Positions 7,474-16,125 of a DNA stretch of 64,000 nucleotides are shown here, in pieces. This stretch comes from Brumimicrobium sp040882265 (GTDB lineage Bacteria; Bacteroidota; Bacteroidia; Flavobacteriales_D; Crocinitomicaceae). Both the position numbers and the translations under genes were made by a program. The first letter of the stretch is position 1. Each line of letters starts with the position of its first letter. The DNA lies in assembly GCA_040882265.1 (NCBI GenBank), contig JBBEBO010000141.1, forward strand, positions 1 to 64,000, given 5' to 3'. Under the pieces are notes generated by a model. The model was not told the DNA's origin, did not search any database, and was given only the letters and a program-made list of their open reading frames with translations.

Positions 7474-10161
7474 ATGACCCAAAATAAAACATACCCTCCA
7501 TTAAAATTATCTGGTCTCGAACCTTTAATTGTCACACCAGAATCCAACTTTATCAATGTTGGTGAGCGGACAAACGTCACGGGATCCGCAAAATTTTTGC
7601 GTCTCATCAAAGAAGACAATTACGAAGAAGCCTTAGAGGTTGCATTAGACCAAGTGCAAGGCGGTGCGCAAATCATTGATGTCAACATGGATGAAGGGAT
7701 GATTGACGGAAAAGAAGCGATGGTGAAGTTTTTAAATTTGATTGCTTCAGAACCTGATATCGCCCGTGTTCCTGTCATGGTGGACTCTTCTAAATGGGAA
7801 ATCATTGAGGCTGGATTGAAATGCATTCAAGGGAAAGGAGTAGTTAATTCCATTTCTTTAAAAGAAGGAGAAGAACAATTTATAGCGCATGCGAAAAAAG
7901 TAAAGCGTTATGGAGCGGCAGTTATCGTAATGGCTTTCGATGAAGATGGTCAAGCAGATAGCTTTGAACGTCGCATTGAGATTTGTAAGCGTTCTTATGA
8001 TATTTTAGTTAATAAAGTCAAATTTCCGCCTCAAGACATCATTTTTGATCCGAATATCTTCCCTGTAGGAACAGGAATGGAAGAGCACAGAAACAATGCG
8101 GTTGATTTTTTCTTAGCAACGAGATGGATTCGCGAAAACCTACCTGGAGCACATGTTTCGGGTGGAGTTTCGAATGTTTCTTTTTCGTTTCGAGGAAATA
8201 ATGCCGTTCGTGAGGCGATGCATTCTGCTTTTTTATACCACGCCATCAAAGAGGGAATGGATATGGGGATTGTTAATCCTTCAATGTTGGAGGTGTATGA
8301 TGATATCGATAAAGAACTTTTAGAATATGTTGAAGATGTTCTGCTAAATAGGAGAGAAGATGCTACAGAGCGATTATTGGAATACGCCGAAAACTTTAAA
8401 GGGGAAGGTAAAAAACGAGAAGTAGATTTATCGTGGAGAGAACAATCTGTTAACGATCGATTAGCTCATGCACTTGTCAAAGGAATTGTTGAATTCATTG
8501 AGGAAGACACTGAAGAATGTCGTCATCAATTTGAGCGACCAATAGAGGTGATTGAAGGTCCATTAATGGATGGAATGAATATCGTTGGAGATTTATTTGG
8601 GAGTGGAAAAATGTTTTTGCCTCAGGTGGTGAAGTCTGCGCGGGTAATGAAAAAAGCAGTTGCTTATTTGTTGCCATATATTGAAGCCGATAAACGAGAA
8701 GGAGACAAACCAAATGGACGTGTTCTCATGGCTACTGTAAAAGGAGATGTACACGATATTGGTAAAAATATAGTTGGTGTAGTACTTGGCTGCAACAATT
8801 ATGATGTGATCGACATGGGTGTAATGGTTCCTGCGGAGAAAATTATTGCAAAAGCGATTGAAGAAAATGTGGATGTCATCGGACTAAGTGGTTTGATTAC
8901 ACCTTCACTGGATGAAATGGTCAACATGGCGAAAGAAATGCAGCGAGCAAATTTAAAGATTCCACTTTTGATTGGTGGGGCGACGACTTCTCGTGTGCAT
9001 ACAGCTGTGAAAATCGAAGAACATTATCAAAATAATCAGACAGTGCACGTTTTAGATGCTTCGCGTTCGGTAACGGTTGTTGAGAGTTTGCTCGGACAAA
9101 AACGTGATGAGTTTGTCAAAAACATTAAAACAGACTACTATAAATTGCGAGAACATCATGCGAAAAATCGTGCGCGAAAATCTTATGTTCCTATTGCTGA
9201 AGCACGAAGAAATAAGATTAAAATTGACTTCAAACAAGAAGATTGTACAACACCAACTTTTCTTGGAAAAAAGGAATTTGTCAACTATGATTTAGCAGAA
9301 TTAGCAGCATATATCGATTGGACACCGTTCTTCCAAACATGGGAGTTAGCAGGTCGTTTTCCAAATATTTTAACTGATGAGGTTGTTGGAGAAGCAGCTA
9401 CAAAGCTATTTGAAGATGCAAAAAAGATGTTGCAAAAATTAATTGCTGAAAAGTGGCTAGAAGCGAGAGCTGTTATTGGTTTATTCCCAGCAAACTCAGT
9501 CAACGATGACGATATAGAAATTTACACCGATGAATCTCGGTCCGAAGTACTTTCTGTTCAACATGCCATGCGACAGCAATTAAAAAAGTCTTCAAAAGCA
9601 GATAATATAGCATTGTCTGATTTTATTGCACCCAAGGAAAGTGGCATCAAAGATTATATCGGAGGCTTTGTTGTTACGACTGGTTTGGGAATTGATGAAC
9701 ATGTAAAGCGTTTTGAAGCTGATCACGATGATTACAATTCAATTATGTTGAAGGCGCTCGCAGATCGTTTGGCCGAAGCTTTTGCAGAACGTATGCACGA
9801 ACGTGTAAGAAAAGAATTTTGGGGTTATGCTGCGGATGAAAAATTTGATAACGATGCGTTAATCAAGGAAAAATATCAAGGTATTCGTCCAGCTCCGGGA
9901 TATCCAGCTTGTCCAGATCATACCGAAAAACCTGATTTATTTCGAATTCTAGATGCGACAAAAATAACTGGAGTGAGTTTGACCGAGAGTTTAGCGATGT
10001 TTCCAACCGCTTCAGTAAGTGGGTGGTATTTTGCACATCCTGAATCCAAGTACTTTGGAGTTGGAAAGATTGCAAAAGACCAAGTGGAGAGTTTGGCTGA
10101 GCGCAAAGGGATGGATTTTGAGGAGATGGAGAAATGGCTGGGGAGTAATTTGGGGTATTGA
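7474..10161 (+). CDS. metH: Methionine synthase, folate/cobalamin/activation part
   Basis: An 895-residue protein with the remaining modules of cobalamin-dependent methionine synthase: methyltetrahydrofolate-binding TIM barrel (about 15-290, NVGERTNVTGSAKF near the start), cobalamin cap (about 320-410), B12-binding Rossmann domain (about 415-550, with axial ligand His427 in DVHDIGK), and reductive-activation domain binding SAM (about 580-880, with SVSGWYFAHPESKYF). It transfers the methyl group of methyltetrahydrofolate to homocysteine held by the separate protein encoded at 5650-6651. The start codon follows the long inverted repeat by about 25 bases. metF, often next to metH, is not in the window. 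Confidence 0.95.
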   Translation: MTQNKTYPPLKLSGLEPLIVTPESNFINVGERTNVTGSAKFLRLIKEDNYEEALEVALDQVQGGAQIIDVNMDEGMIDGKEAMVKFLNLIASEPDIARVPVMVDSSKWEIIEAGLKCIQGKGVVNSISLKEGEEQFIAHAKKVKRYGAAVIVMAFDEDGQADSFERRIEICKRSYDILVNKVKFPPQDIIFDPNIFPVGTGMEEHRNNAVDFFLATRWIRENLPGAHVSGGVSNVSFSFRGNNAVREAMHSAFLYHAIKEGMDMGIVNPSMLEVYDDIDKELLEYVEDVLLNRREDATERLLEYAENFKGEGKKREVDLSWREQSVNDRLAHALVKGIVEFIEEDTEECRHQFERPIEVIEGPLMDGMNIVGDLFGSGKMFLPQVVKSARVMKKAVAYLLPYIEADKREGDKPNGRVLMATVKGDVHDIGKNIVGVVLGCNNYDVIDMGVMVPAEKIIAKAIEENVDVIGLSGLITPSLDEMVNMAKEMQRANLKIPLLIGGATTSRVHTAVKIEEHYQNNQTVHVLDASRSVTVVESLLGQKRDEFVKNIKTDYYKLREHHAKNRARKSYVPIAEARRNKIKIDFKQEDCTTPTFLGKKEFVNYDLAELAAYIDWTPFFQTWELAGRFPNILTDEVVGEAATKLFEDAKKMLQKLIAEKWLEARAVIGLFPANSVNDDDIEIYTDESRSEVLSVQHAMRQQLKKSSKADNIALSDFIAPKESGIKDYIGGFVVTTGLGIDEHVKRFEADHDDYNSIMLKALADRLAEAFAERMHERVRKEFWGYAADEKFDNDALIKEKYQGIRPAPGYPACPDHTEKPDLFRILDATKITGVSLTESLAMFPTASVSGWYFAHPESKYFGVGKIAKDQVESLAERKGMDFEEMEKWLGSNLGY

Positions 10162-10169
10162 TGGATTAC

Positions 10170-10209
10170 TTACCTGTAGTTGCATATCGCAATTCGCACT
10201 TACAGGTAA
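10170..10209. repeat. Imperfect inverted repeat after metH
   Basis: Arms ttacctgtagttgc (10170-10183) and gcacttacaggtaa (10196-10209) pair with two mismatches around a 12-base loop, 8 bases beyond the metH stop. It could end the metH transcript, but no T run follows on either strand, so it may instead be a small palindromic repeat. Confidence 0.45.
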
Positions 10210-10276
10210 AACATAATATCCCTACACATACGAATACCATTCTTTGCCATCTAAACAAATCAAAAAATACCTATAT

Positions 10277-10296
10277 TGCAATCTGCACATTGCAAA
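10277..10296. promoter_or_regulatory. Dyad upstream of the AAA ATPase gene (possible operator)
   Basis: TTGCAAT and ATTGCAA form a perfect 7-base dyad around a 6-base spacer. It ends 12 bases before a TTTG (10309-10312) that may be the -33 element of the AAA gene. The position suits an operator; the binding protein is unknown. Confidence 0.35.
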
Positions 10297-10308
10297 AAAA
10301 TACCAAAT

Positions 10309-10342
10309 TTGTTTTATATATCTATCAAAATATGTATATTTG
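10309..10342 (+). promoter_or_regulatory. Promoter of the AAA ATPase gene
   Basis: TTTG at 10309-10312 and TATATTTG at 10335-10342 match the -33 and -7 elements, 22 bases apart. The coding start at 10360 would leave only about 10 untranslated bases. Confidence 0.55.
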
Positions 10343-10359
10343 TGTAAAATGAACATGCC

Positions 10360-11547
10360 ATGAATGAGTTGATAGATAATCATACGAGACAAATTGAAGA
10401 GTTAGACTGTCGTTTTGATCGCATCACGGACATCGATTGGAATGACCGATTAATAGGTGTTACGGGAGCTCGTGGTGTTGGGAAAACCACTTATTTATTG
10501 AATCATATTAAGAATAAACTTTCCAAAGAAGCAAAGGCAATTTATGTTAGTTTGGATGATATTTACTTTTCTTCGCATTCTCTAGTAGAATTTGCAGGAG
10601 ATTGGTTGAAACGAGGAGGAACTCATCTTTTTTTGGATGAAATTCACAAATATCCAAATTGGTCGCAGGAGTTAAAAAATATATACGACCGTTACAAAAA
10701 ACTCAATGTTGTTTTTACGGGCTCATCGCTTTTGCATATTTATTCAGGTAAAGCAGACTTGAGCAGAAGGGCTGTTGTATATACAATGAATGGACTGTCA
10801 TTTAGGGAATTTATGCAAATCGAAACAGGAAAAACCTTTTCAACTTATACTTTAAATGACATCATAGAAAATCATGAAGCGATTGCCAAAGAAATTGTAA
10901 AAGAAATTCGTCCGCTGGCGTTTTTTGAAGACTATTTAGAGCATGGTTATTATCCCTTTTATTTGGAAAGCAAAACCTCGTATCATCGAAAGTTAATGAA
11001 TACGATAAACCTCATGTTGGAAGTTGACTTGCCGTATTTAAGACATGTTGAGGTCAAGTATATTCATAAACTTAAAAAACTCATTAATTTTATAGCTAAC
11101 GCAGTGCCTTATCAGCCCAACGTATCAAAATTAGCGGGAGATATTGAAGTAGCAAGAAATACCGTCATGCTTTATTTAAATTATTTAGAAGATTCAAAAA
11201 TCATTAATTTACTGCACAGTAAAAGCTCTTCAGATGCCCATTTAGCAAAGCCTGAAAAAATATTTTTACACCATCCGAATATTATTTATGCTATTAATAA
11301 AAGAGGTGCAGAAACAGGCACGATTCGCGAGAGCTTTTTTTACAACCAAGTGAATAATATATACGATGTTAAAAGTAGTCCCGTAAGTGATTTCCTTGTG
11401 GAAGGGAAATATACGTTTGAAGTTGGTGGAAAAAACAAAAGCAAAAAACAACTTAAAAACATCAAAAATAGTTTTGTGGCTGCCGATAACATAGAATATG
11501 GAAATGATACTACTATTCCGCTTTGGTTGTTTGGGTTTTTGTATTAA
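10360..11547 (+). CDS. AAA-family ATPase with DUF4143-like C-terminus
   Basis: A 395-residue cytoplasmic ATPase. Walker A is GARGVGKT (36-43) and Walker B is LFLDEIHK (about 91-98). The second half has a winged-helix-like segment (SKLAGDIEVARNTVMLYLNY) and a C-terminal nuclease-like region with FLVEGKYTFEVGGK, as in the widespread AAA_14/DUF4143 group. The function of this group is not settled; members are numerous in Bacteroidota and often stand alone. Two further in-frame-independent ATGs lie just upstream (10349, 10355), but 10360 is the one in this frame. It has its own promoter and is flanked by repeat-like DNA on both sides, so it may have been acquired. Confidence 0.8.
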   Translation: MNELIDNHTRQIEELDCRFDRITDIDWNDRLIGVTGARGVGKTTYLLNHIKNKLSKEAKAIYVSLDDIYFSSHSLVEFAGDWLKRGGTHLFLDEIHKYPNWSQELKNIYDRYKKLNVVFTGSSLLHIYSGKADLSRRAVVYTMNGLSFREFMQIETGKTFSTYTLNDIIENHEAIAKEIVKEIRPLAFFEDYLEHGYYPFYLESKTSYHRKLMNTINLMLEVDLPYLRHVEVKYIHKLKKLINFIANAVPYQPNVSKLAGDIEVARNTVMLYLNYLEDSKIINLLHSKSSSDAHLAKPEKIFLHHPNIIYAINKRGAETGTIRESFFYNQVNNIYDVKSSPVSDFLVEGKYTFEVGGKNKSKKQLKNIKNSFVAADNIEYGNDTTIPLWLFGFLY

Positions 11548-11646
11548 CCCGTATTATTCATGAGTTTTCGTGATAGCCTGTCCCGCTTTTTACCGAAATG
11601 TCGGCACTTTGTTTTCGGGAAAAAGTCAAAATGTTCCGCCAAAGGT
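11546..11646. repeat. Degenerate repeat related to the left window edge
   Basis: Contains, in inverted orientation, the same two strings found at 1-56 (ttaacccgtattattcatga and tccgccaaag). The spacing between the strings differs between copies. The remaining bases up to 11749 show no gene or clear regulatory site. Confidence 0.4.
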
Positions 11647-11749
11647 GTCTTTAAAAATACTGTGCTTCATGATAGGTAATTAATTCCCATAGTTTTTAAT
11701 GTGTCCATAAAAATTCTGAGTCATATTCAAATAAAACTGAAGAAAAGAA

Positions 11750-12856
11750 TTAGCTGTTTAAAAGTTTTTCAACACTTTCACAAACTTTTTCGTAACTGAA
11801 TTTCTGTACAGCATCATTTAGTTTTTTAGGGTTATACTGAGATTCATTAACAAATTGATTTATCGAATAAGCCAAACTCTCCTTATTCATCGTTTCAAAC
11901 AAAATGCCCAGTTCTCCATAGGCTAAAAGTTCAGGGGTTCCTCCAGCGTTTGACCCAATAACAAGGGTTCCCGAAGCCATTGACTCAATTGTAACCATTC
12001 CAAAAGTTTCAGCTTTAGATGCCATTATTGTTGCATCCATTGCTGTATAAAAAACTTCAACATCTTTTCTGAAGGGTAAAACATGAACCACTTGTTTAAA
12101 CTTATCACTGGCAATACGATTAAGTAAACGATTATTAAAATCATCTACATCTGGGTGGTTCTTCTCTCCTAAAAACACAAGTGAAATTTTAGCTTTAATA
12201 TCACTTGGTAGCAATTCATAAGCATCCAATAAAAGCATGTGTCCTTTAAATGGATCGAAACGTCCAATTAAACCGAGAAGAATTTTGTCTGAAGGTAAAC
12301 CTAATGTCTTTCTAGCCTCTTGTTTTGTGGGTAATTTTTCAAACTTAGAAAGGTCTAATCCAGATGGAATTACTTTAATTTTAGACTTAGGAAAGTTTGT
12401 CATTTCTTCTACTTGTTTCATTAAGAAACTTGAAGGACAAGACCAAGCGTCAAGCGAATTGAATCGCCAGGTGTGCAAAAAATCGTTCTTTTTAACACCC
12501 AGCTGCATTTCCATAAAATAAGCAAGGAACAATTTGTTATTCATTATTTTTTTCGTCGTTACAGCAAGACTAATATCCTTAGGGTCTCTTAAAAATAGGT
12601 GAGTAATATTATAAGAGCGTATAATTTTACGCAACTCTAAAGCTCGTTTAAAATCATAATATTTTTTGTGTTGATTAACATTATGAACTTTGATATTAAC
12701 AGCTTTGGCTTCTTTTAAAACCCTTGAATTTTTCAACCCTAAAAGTAATACCTCATGTCCACGCTCCTTCATCCAAACTGCATTTCTGAGCTGATTCATT
12801 TCTAAACCACCCCAACTTTTCGATACACAGAGATAAGCTATTGTCTGATTATTCAT
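11750..12856 (-). CDS. Family 4 glycosyltransferase
   Basis: A 368-residue GT-B fold sugar transferase. The N-terminal half begins with the glycine-rich KSWGGLEMNQLRNA loop, the C-terminal half has GLIGRFDPFKGH (UDP/GDP-sugar binding) and the retaining-enzyme EX7E motif in AETFGMVTIES. It probably adds a sugar to a lipid or polysaccharide acceptor at the cytoplasmic face of the membrane. There is no neighbouring polysaccharide cluster, so neither donor nor acceptor can be named. It is a single-gene unit divergent from the Rieske gene. Confidence 0.87.
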   Translation of the reverse strand: MNNQTIAYLCVSKSWGGLEMNQLRNAVWMKERGHEVLLLGLKNSRVLKEAKAVNIKVHNVNQHKKYYDFKRALELRKIIRSYNITHLFLRDPKDISLAVTTKKIMNNKLFLAYFMEMQLGVKKNDFLHTWRFNSLDAWSCPSSFLMKQVEEMTNFPKSKIKVIPSGLDLSKFEKLPTKQEARKTLGLPSDKILLGLIGRFDPFKGHMLLLDAYELLPSDIKAKISLVFLGEKNHPDVDDFNNRLLNRIASDKFKQVVHVLPFRKDVEVFYTAMDATIMASKAETFGMVTIESMASGTLVIGSNAGGTPELLAYGELGILFETMNKESLAYSINQFVNESQYNPKKLNDAVQKFSYEKVCESVEKLLNS

Positions 12857-13011
12857 AAAAACAAAAATAAGTAAAGAGATTAAATATTACGTTTTCATTT
12901 ATAAATGAATGTTCTACATGCGATGGATGTTTTTAATCAAATAAATGCATTATAATTTTTAAAGTAATTAGTGTTTCATTCAAATATTTTTCGATAGCTT
13001 TAGTAATAATT

Positions 13012-13359
13012 ATGCTCTCAGACAAAACAAGAAAATATCATCTAGCAGATTCCAAAACCGAATTCATACATGAATTTAAAGGGCAAAATGAACTGAATAA
13101 AAAGTTTATGTTTGGTGAAGTGATGTTTGTAAAAGATGGTAATGAAATTCATGCTTTCAAAAATAAATGTCCACATCAGGGAGCTAGATTAAATGGTTGT
13201 TCTATTCATGATGGAAAAGTTGTTTGCCCAGTTCACAAATATGGGTTTGATTTAGAAAACGGTCGTGGACATGGCATGTATTTAGATATTTATGATCTGG
13301 AGGAAAAAGAAGATGGATTTTATTTACTAAGGACATATTTTAGCTGGTTTGGAGAGTGA
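13012..13359 (+). CDS. Rieske [2Fe-2S] ferredoxin-like protein
   Basis: A 115-residue protein with the complete Rieske ligand set: Cys53-Pro-His55 and Cys72-Pro-Val-His75. There is no signal peptide or membrane helix, so it is a soluble electron-transfer subunit or ferredoxin, like those of NirD or dioxygenase systems, rather than the cytochrome bc type. No oxygenase or nitrite reductase partner is adjacent. The next genes (OsmC-like and SDR) run in the same direction after a gap of 124 bases with its own promoter box. Confidence 0.85.
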   Translation: MLSDKTRKYHLADSKTEFIHEFKGQNELNKKFMFGEVMFVKDGNEIHAFKNKCPHQGARLNGCSIHDGKVVCPVHKYGFDLENGRGHGMYLDIYDLEEKEDGFYLLRTYFSWFGE

Positions 13360-13437
13360 AAAATTTTATTCTCATTTTCAACTATTTAATATCAGTAGTC
13401 AACTATTAAACCACTTATTCATTTAAAAAGTTATCTA

Positions 13438-13445
13438 TATCTTTG
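13438..13445 (+). promoter_or_regulatory. Promoter -7 box of the OsmC-SDR pair
   Basis: TATCTTTG matches TAnnTTTG, 38 bases before the start of the OsmC-like gene. No convincing -33 element was found. Confidence 0.45.
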
Positions 13446-13483
13446 AGTTTTCACACCGATTTTAGATTAAAAGTAAATATACA

Positions 13484-13900
13484 ATGCAAATAAATATCAC
13501 CAAAACAAACGAAAATGTGCTTTTTAAAATTGAAAATCCGACGGGAGAATCTGCTTTTATAGATGGTTCTGAAGAATTTGGTGGAGTAAATGGCGGAATG
13601 CGCCCAATGGAAATGCTACTTGCTTCGGTAGCAACTTGCAGTGCTTTTGAGGTTGTTCGTATCTTAAAAAAACAGAAACAAACAATTACTGATTTTAAAA
13701 TTGAGGTGAACGGTGTTCGCACTAAAAAAGGCACATCAAGCCCGTTCTCTTCGATTGATATTCTTTTTATGATTAGAGGACAAGTAGAGCTTAAAAAAGC
13801 GGAACGTGCAGTAGCTATTTCAACAGAAAAATATTGTTCTGTTCGCGCTTCTTTAGACCCTAGTATAGAGGTTTCACACCGTGTAAAAGTCAATGAATAA
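13484..13900 (+). CDS. OsmC/Ohr family protein
   Basis: A 138-residue protein of the OsmC superfamily, which reduces organic hydroperoxides through two cysteines. Both are present: Cys52 in ASVATCSAFEVV and Cys118 in STEKYCSVRASL, with the GGMRPMEMLLAS helix typical of the YhfA-like branch. It acts in the cytoplasm. Its TAA stop shares one base with the ATG of the following SDR gene, so the two are translationally coupled. Substrate is not known for this branch. Confidence 0.88.
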   Translation: MQINITKTNENVLFKIENPTGESAFIDGSEEFGGVNGGMRPMEMLLASVATCSAFEVVRILKKQKQTITDFKIEVNGVRTKKGTSSPFSSIDILFMIRGQVELKKAERAVAISTEKYCSVRASLDPSIEVSHRVKVNE

Positions 13901-14655
13901 TGAAGAAAACAGCATTTATTACAGGAGCAACTAGTGGAATAGGAAAAGCTACGGCTAAAAAGTTTGCTCAGGAAGGGTTTCGCTTAATCATTTGCGGAAG
14001 GAGAGTTGAACGTCTGGAGACGTTTAAAAAAGAATTAGGTGAAAAGGCGGAAATACACACATTGAGTTTTGACCTTAGGGATAAAAATACAGTTAATGAA
14101 GCTATAAAATCCTTACCCGATCATTTTTCCGAAATCGATATTCTGATTAATAACGCCGGAAATGCACATGGTTTAGATCCTATTCAAACTGGAAACACCG
14201 ACGATTGGGATGCGATGATGGATATCAATGTAAAGGGTCTGCTTTATGTTTCAAAGGCAATTATTCCAAAGATGATTGAACAAAAATCAGGACATATCAT
14301 AAACATTGGCTCCACTGCGGGTAAAGAAGTCTATCCAAATGGAAATGTCTATTGTGCGAGCAAACATGCCGTTGATGCCATTAACCAAGGCATGCGTATG
14401 GATTTGAATGAACATGGAATTCGAGTAGGAGCAGTAAACCCTGGTTTAGTGGAAACGGAATTTAGTAAAGTACGATTTAAAGGAGATACCAATCGCGCCG
14501 AGAAAGTGTATCAAGGATTTGATGCGTTAAAACCAGAAGATATTGCTGATATTATTCATTTCGTAGTAACAAGACCGCATCATGTAAATATTGCTGATTT
14601 AGTTGTTTTTCCAACAGCTCAAGCGAGTAGTGTGATGGTGAAAAAAAATGATTAA
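13900..14655 (+). CDS. SDR family oxidoreductase (YdfG-like)
   Basis: A 251-residue classical short-chain dehydrogenase. It has the cofactor loop TGATSGIG (8-15), NNAG (84-87) and the catalytic Ser138, Tyr151 and Lys155. An Arg pair following the second strand (GRR at 33-35) favours NADP(H). Overall it resembles YdfG, which oxidises L-serine and 3-hydroxy acids, but the substrate cannot be fixed from sequence. It is coupled to the OsmC-like gene, and its stop codon lies inside the terminator stem shared with the convergent decarboxylase gene. Confidence 0.88.
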   Translation: MKKTAFITGATSGIGKATAKKFAQEGFRLIICGRRVERLETFKKELGEKAEIHTLSFDLRDKNTVNEAIKSLPDHFSEIDILINNAGNAHGLDPIQTGNTDDWDAMMDINVKGLLYVSKAIIPKMIEQKSGHIINIGSTAGKEVYPNGNVYCASKHAVDAINQGMRMDLNEHGIRVGAVNPGLVETEFSKVRFKGDTNRAEKVYQGFDALKPEDIADIIHFVVTRPHHVNIADLVVFPTAQASSVMVKKND

Positions 14656-14693
14656 ATGTTGTCTTCGACTCCACTCAGCCAACGTTTAATCAT
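14641..14693 (-). terminator. Terminator formed from the ends of two convergent genes
   Basis: Arms 14648-14661 (atgattaaatgttg) and 14680-14693 (caacgtttaatcat) pair over 14 bases with one mismatch. On the minus strand the hairpin is followed by eight T residues. Both arms fall within coding DNA: the SDR and decarboxylase stop codons are in one arm and decarboxylase codons fill the other arm and the loop. The loop carries the REP-like seed tcttcgactccactcagc. Confidence 0.75.
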
Positions 14694-16091
14694 CTGAATA
14701 GCCTTGTCAATAGTTGATCGATGTGTTCTAAAAGAAAGTATCGCGATTCGAATAACAAATTTTTCTTCAAGCATTGTAGAACTTAGAAATACTTCCCCAT
14801 CACTATGAAAATCTTTAAGAAGTTTTTGATTAAACTCATTTTGACCTTCACTCTTAGGATACCAAAAGTAAGTGACAGATAAATCGGGATTCGGCCCAAC
14901 TGAAAAACCGAGTTTTACAATCTCACGGCGGAAATACTCTGTTAATAATAACTTTTCTTCTAATGCAGCGACAAATGGCTTCGTTCCATGGATTTTCATC
15001 GGTAACCACATACGCAGTGCGCGAAAATGTTTTGTCAATTCAGGTGAAACATCTGCAGGATTAATAGGGAATTCATTGTCTGTGGCATCTTGCATGTAAT
15101 TGGCCAAATAATGATGCGACTCTAAAACAGCGGCTCTATTTTTCACAAGTACAGCTCCAATTCCATAAGGCAAGAACAAACCTTTGTGTGGATCTATTAC
15201 CAAAGAATCTGCTTTTTCGATTCCTTTAAATAATGCTTTTTTACTTTCGACAAGTTTAAAAAATCCTCCGTAGGCGGCATCGATATGATACCAGAGATTG
15301 TTAATGCTTGCAGCTTCAGCAATTTCATCCAACGGATCTATCGCTCCAGTATCGGTTGTTCCAGCAGAAGCAATCACTAAAAAAGGATGGAGATTATTTT
15401 GAACATCACTTTCAATTAAGCTTTTCAAGTGATCGGGTCGGATTCTATTGCCTTCATCTAATTCTATTTCGCGAATTGTTATGTTGCCTAGTCCAATAAT
15501 TCGAAGTGCTTTGTGGACACAGTGATGCGTATGCTTACTCATATAAACAACGCTTTCACTTACTGGACGCTCCAATATTTTATGAAAATCTCTAGCCGCT
15601 GTCAGTCCAATTAAATTCGCAATTGATCCTCCAGAAGTCAAATTACCTATTGCATTTTTTGGAAACTCAAACAGTTTTTTCAACCAATTTAAACAAGCGT
15701 GTTCCATTTCAACGGCGCCTGGAGAGGCGTAATACATTCCGCAGTACGCGTTACTCACCGCAGCAAGATAATCGCCAATGGCAGAAGTGTACAGTCCTCC
15801 TCCAGGAATATAGCCAAGATGACCCCCTGAAGCTGCATTTATTCCTTTCTGCATGACTTCCGAAGAAATAATTTTGCTTAAATCAGTTAAATTTTCTGAA
15901 TCTTCTTTAATTTCAAAATTGGAAGCATCAGATTTGGAATTTGAATAGGCGTTTGCTTCTCCTAGATTGTTCAAGAATTTAGTAGCTATTTTTTCAAAAC
16001 TAGAAAAGGTAGCTTTTCGTTCATCTTCATTGAGATCCAATAATTTCGAATCTTTTTCTAAAAGTGATAAACGTTCTAATAGATCATCCAT
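14652..16091 (-). CDS. PLP-dependent group II decarboxylase family protein
   Basis: A 479-residue enzyme of the aromatic-L-amino-acid/glutamate decarboxylase family. The pyridoxal phosphate Lys is Lys303 in DPHKGLFLPYG; SGGSIANLIGL binds the phosphate and DAAYGG gives the Asp that contacts the cofactor ring. The first 80 residues are a divergent extension ahead of the conserved GHLGYIPGGG region. The amino acid substrate is not evident. Its last codons encode KRWLSGVEDNI, and the bases for LSGVED are the REP-like seed, so the repeat seems to have supplied the C-terminus. The gene overlaps the convergent SDR gene by 4 bases. Confidence 0.85.
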   Translation of the reverse strand: MDDLLERLSLLEKDSKLLDLNEDERKATFSSFEKIATKFLNNLGEANAYSNSKSDASNFEIKEDSENLTDLSKIISSEVMQKGINAASGGHLGYIPGGGLYTSAIGDYLAAVSNAYCGMYYASPGAVEMEHACLNWLKKLFEFPKNAIGNLTSGGSIANLIGLTAARDFHKILERPVSESVVYMSKHTHHCVHKALRIIGLGNITIREIELDEGNRIRPDHLKSLIESDVQNNLHPFLVIASAGTTDTGAIDPLDEIAEAASINNLWYHIDAAYGGFFKLVESKKALFKGIEKADSLVIDPHKGLFLPYGIGAVLVKNRAAVLESHHYLANYMQDATDNEFPINPADVSPELTKHFRALRMWLPMKIHGTKPFVAALEEKLLLTEYFRREIVKLGFSVGPNPDLSVTYFWYPKSEGQNEFNQKLLKDFHSDGEVFLSSTMLEEKFVIRIAILSFRTHRSTIDKAIQMIKRWLSGVEDNI

Positions 16092-16125
16092 AAAATTAAA
16101 GCAATGATTTCAGAAGTAAATGTAA

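Noticed and set aside
7269..7619. Open frames of 66 and 104 codons on opposite strands
   Set aside because: They cross the long inverted repeat and one runs into the start of metH; the residues reflect the repeat.
10158..10352. 64-codon frame after metH
   Set aside because: It overlaps an inverted repeat and the promoter and dyad of the AAA gene and shows no protein-like features.
13462..13893. 143-codon open frame on the minus strand
   Set aside because: It lies wholly opposite the well-supported OsmC-like gene and is serine- and phenylalanine-rich in the way of antisense shadows.
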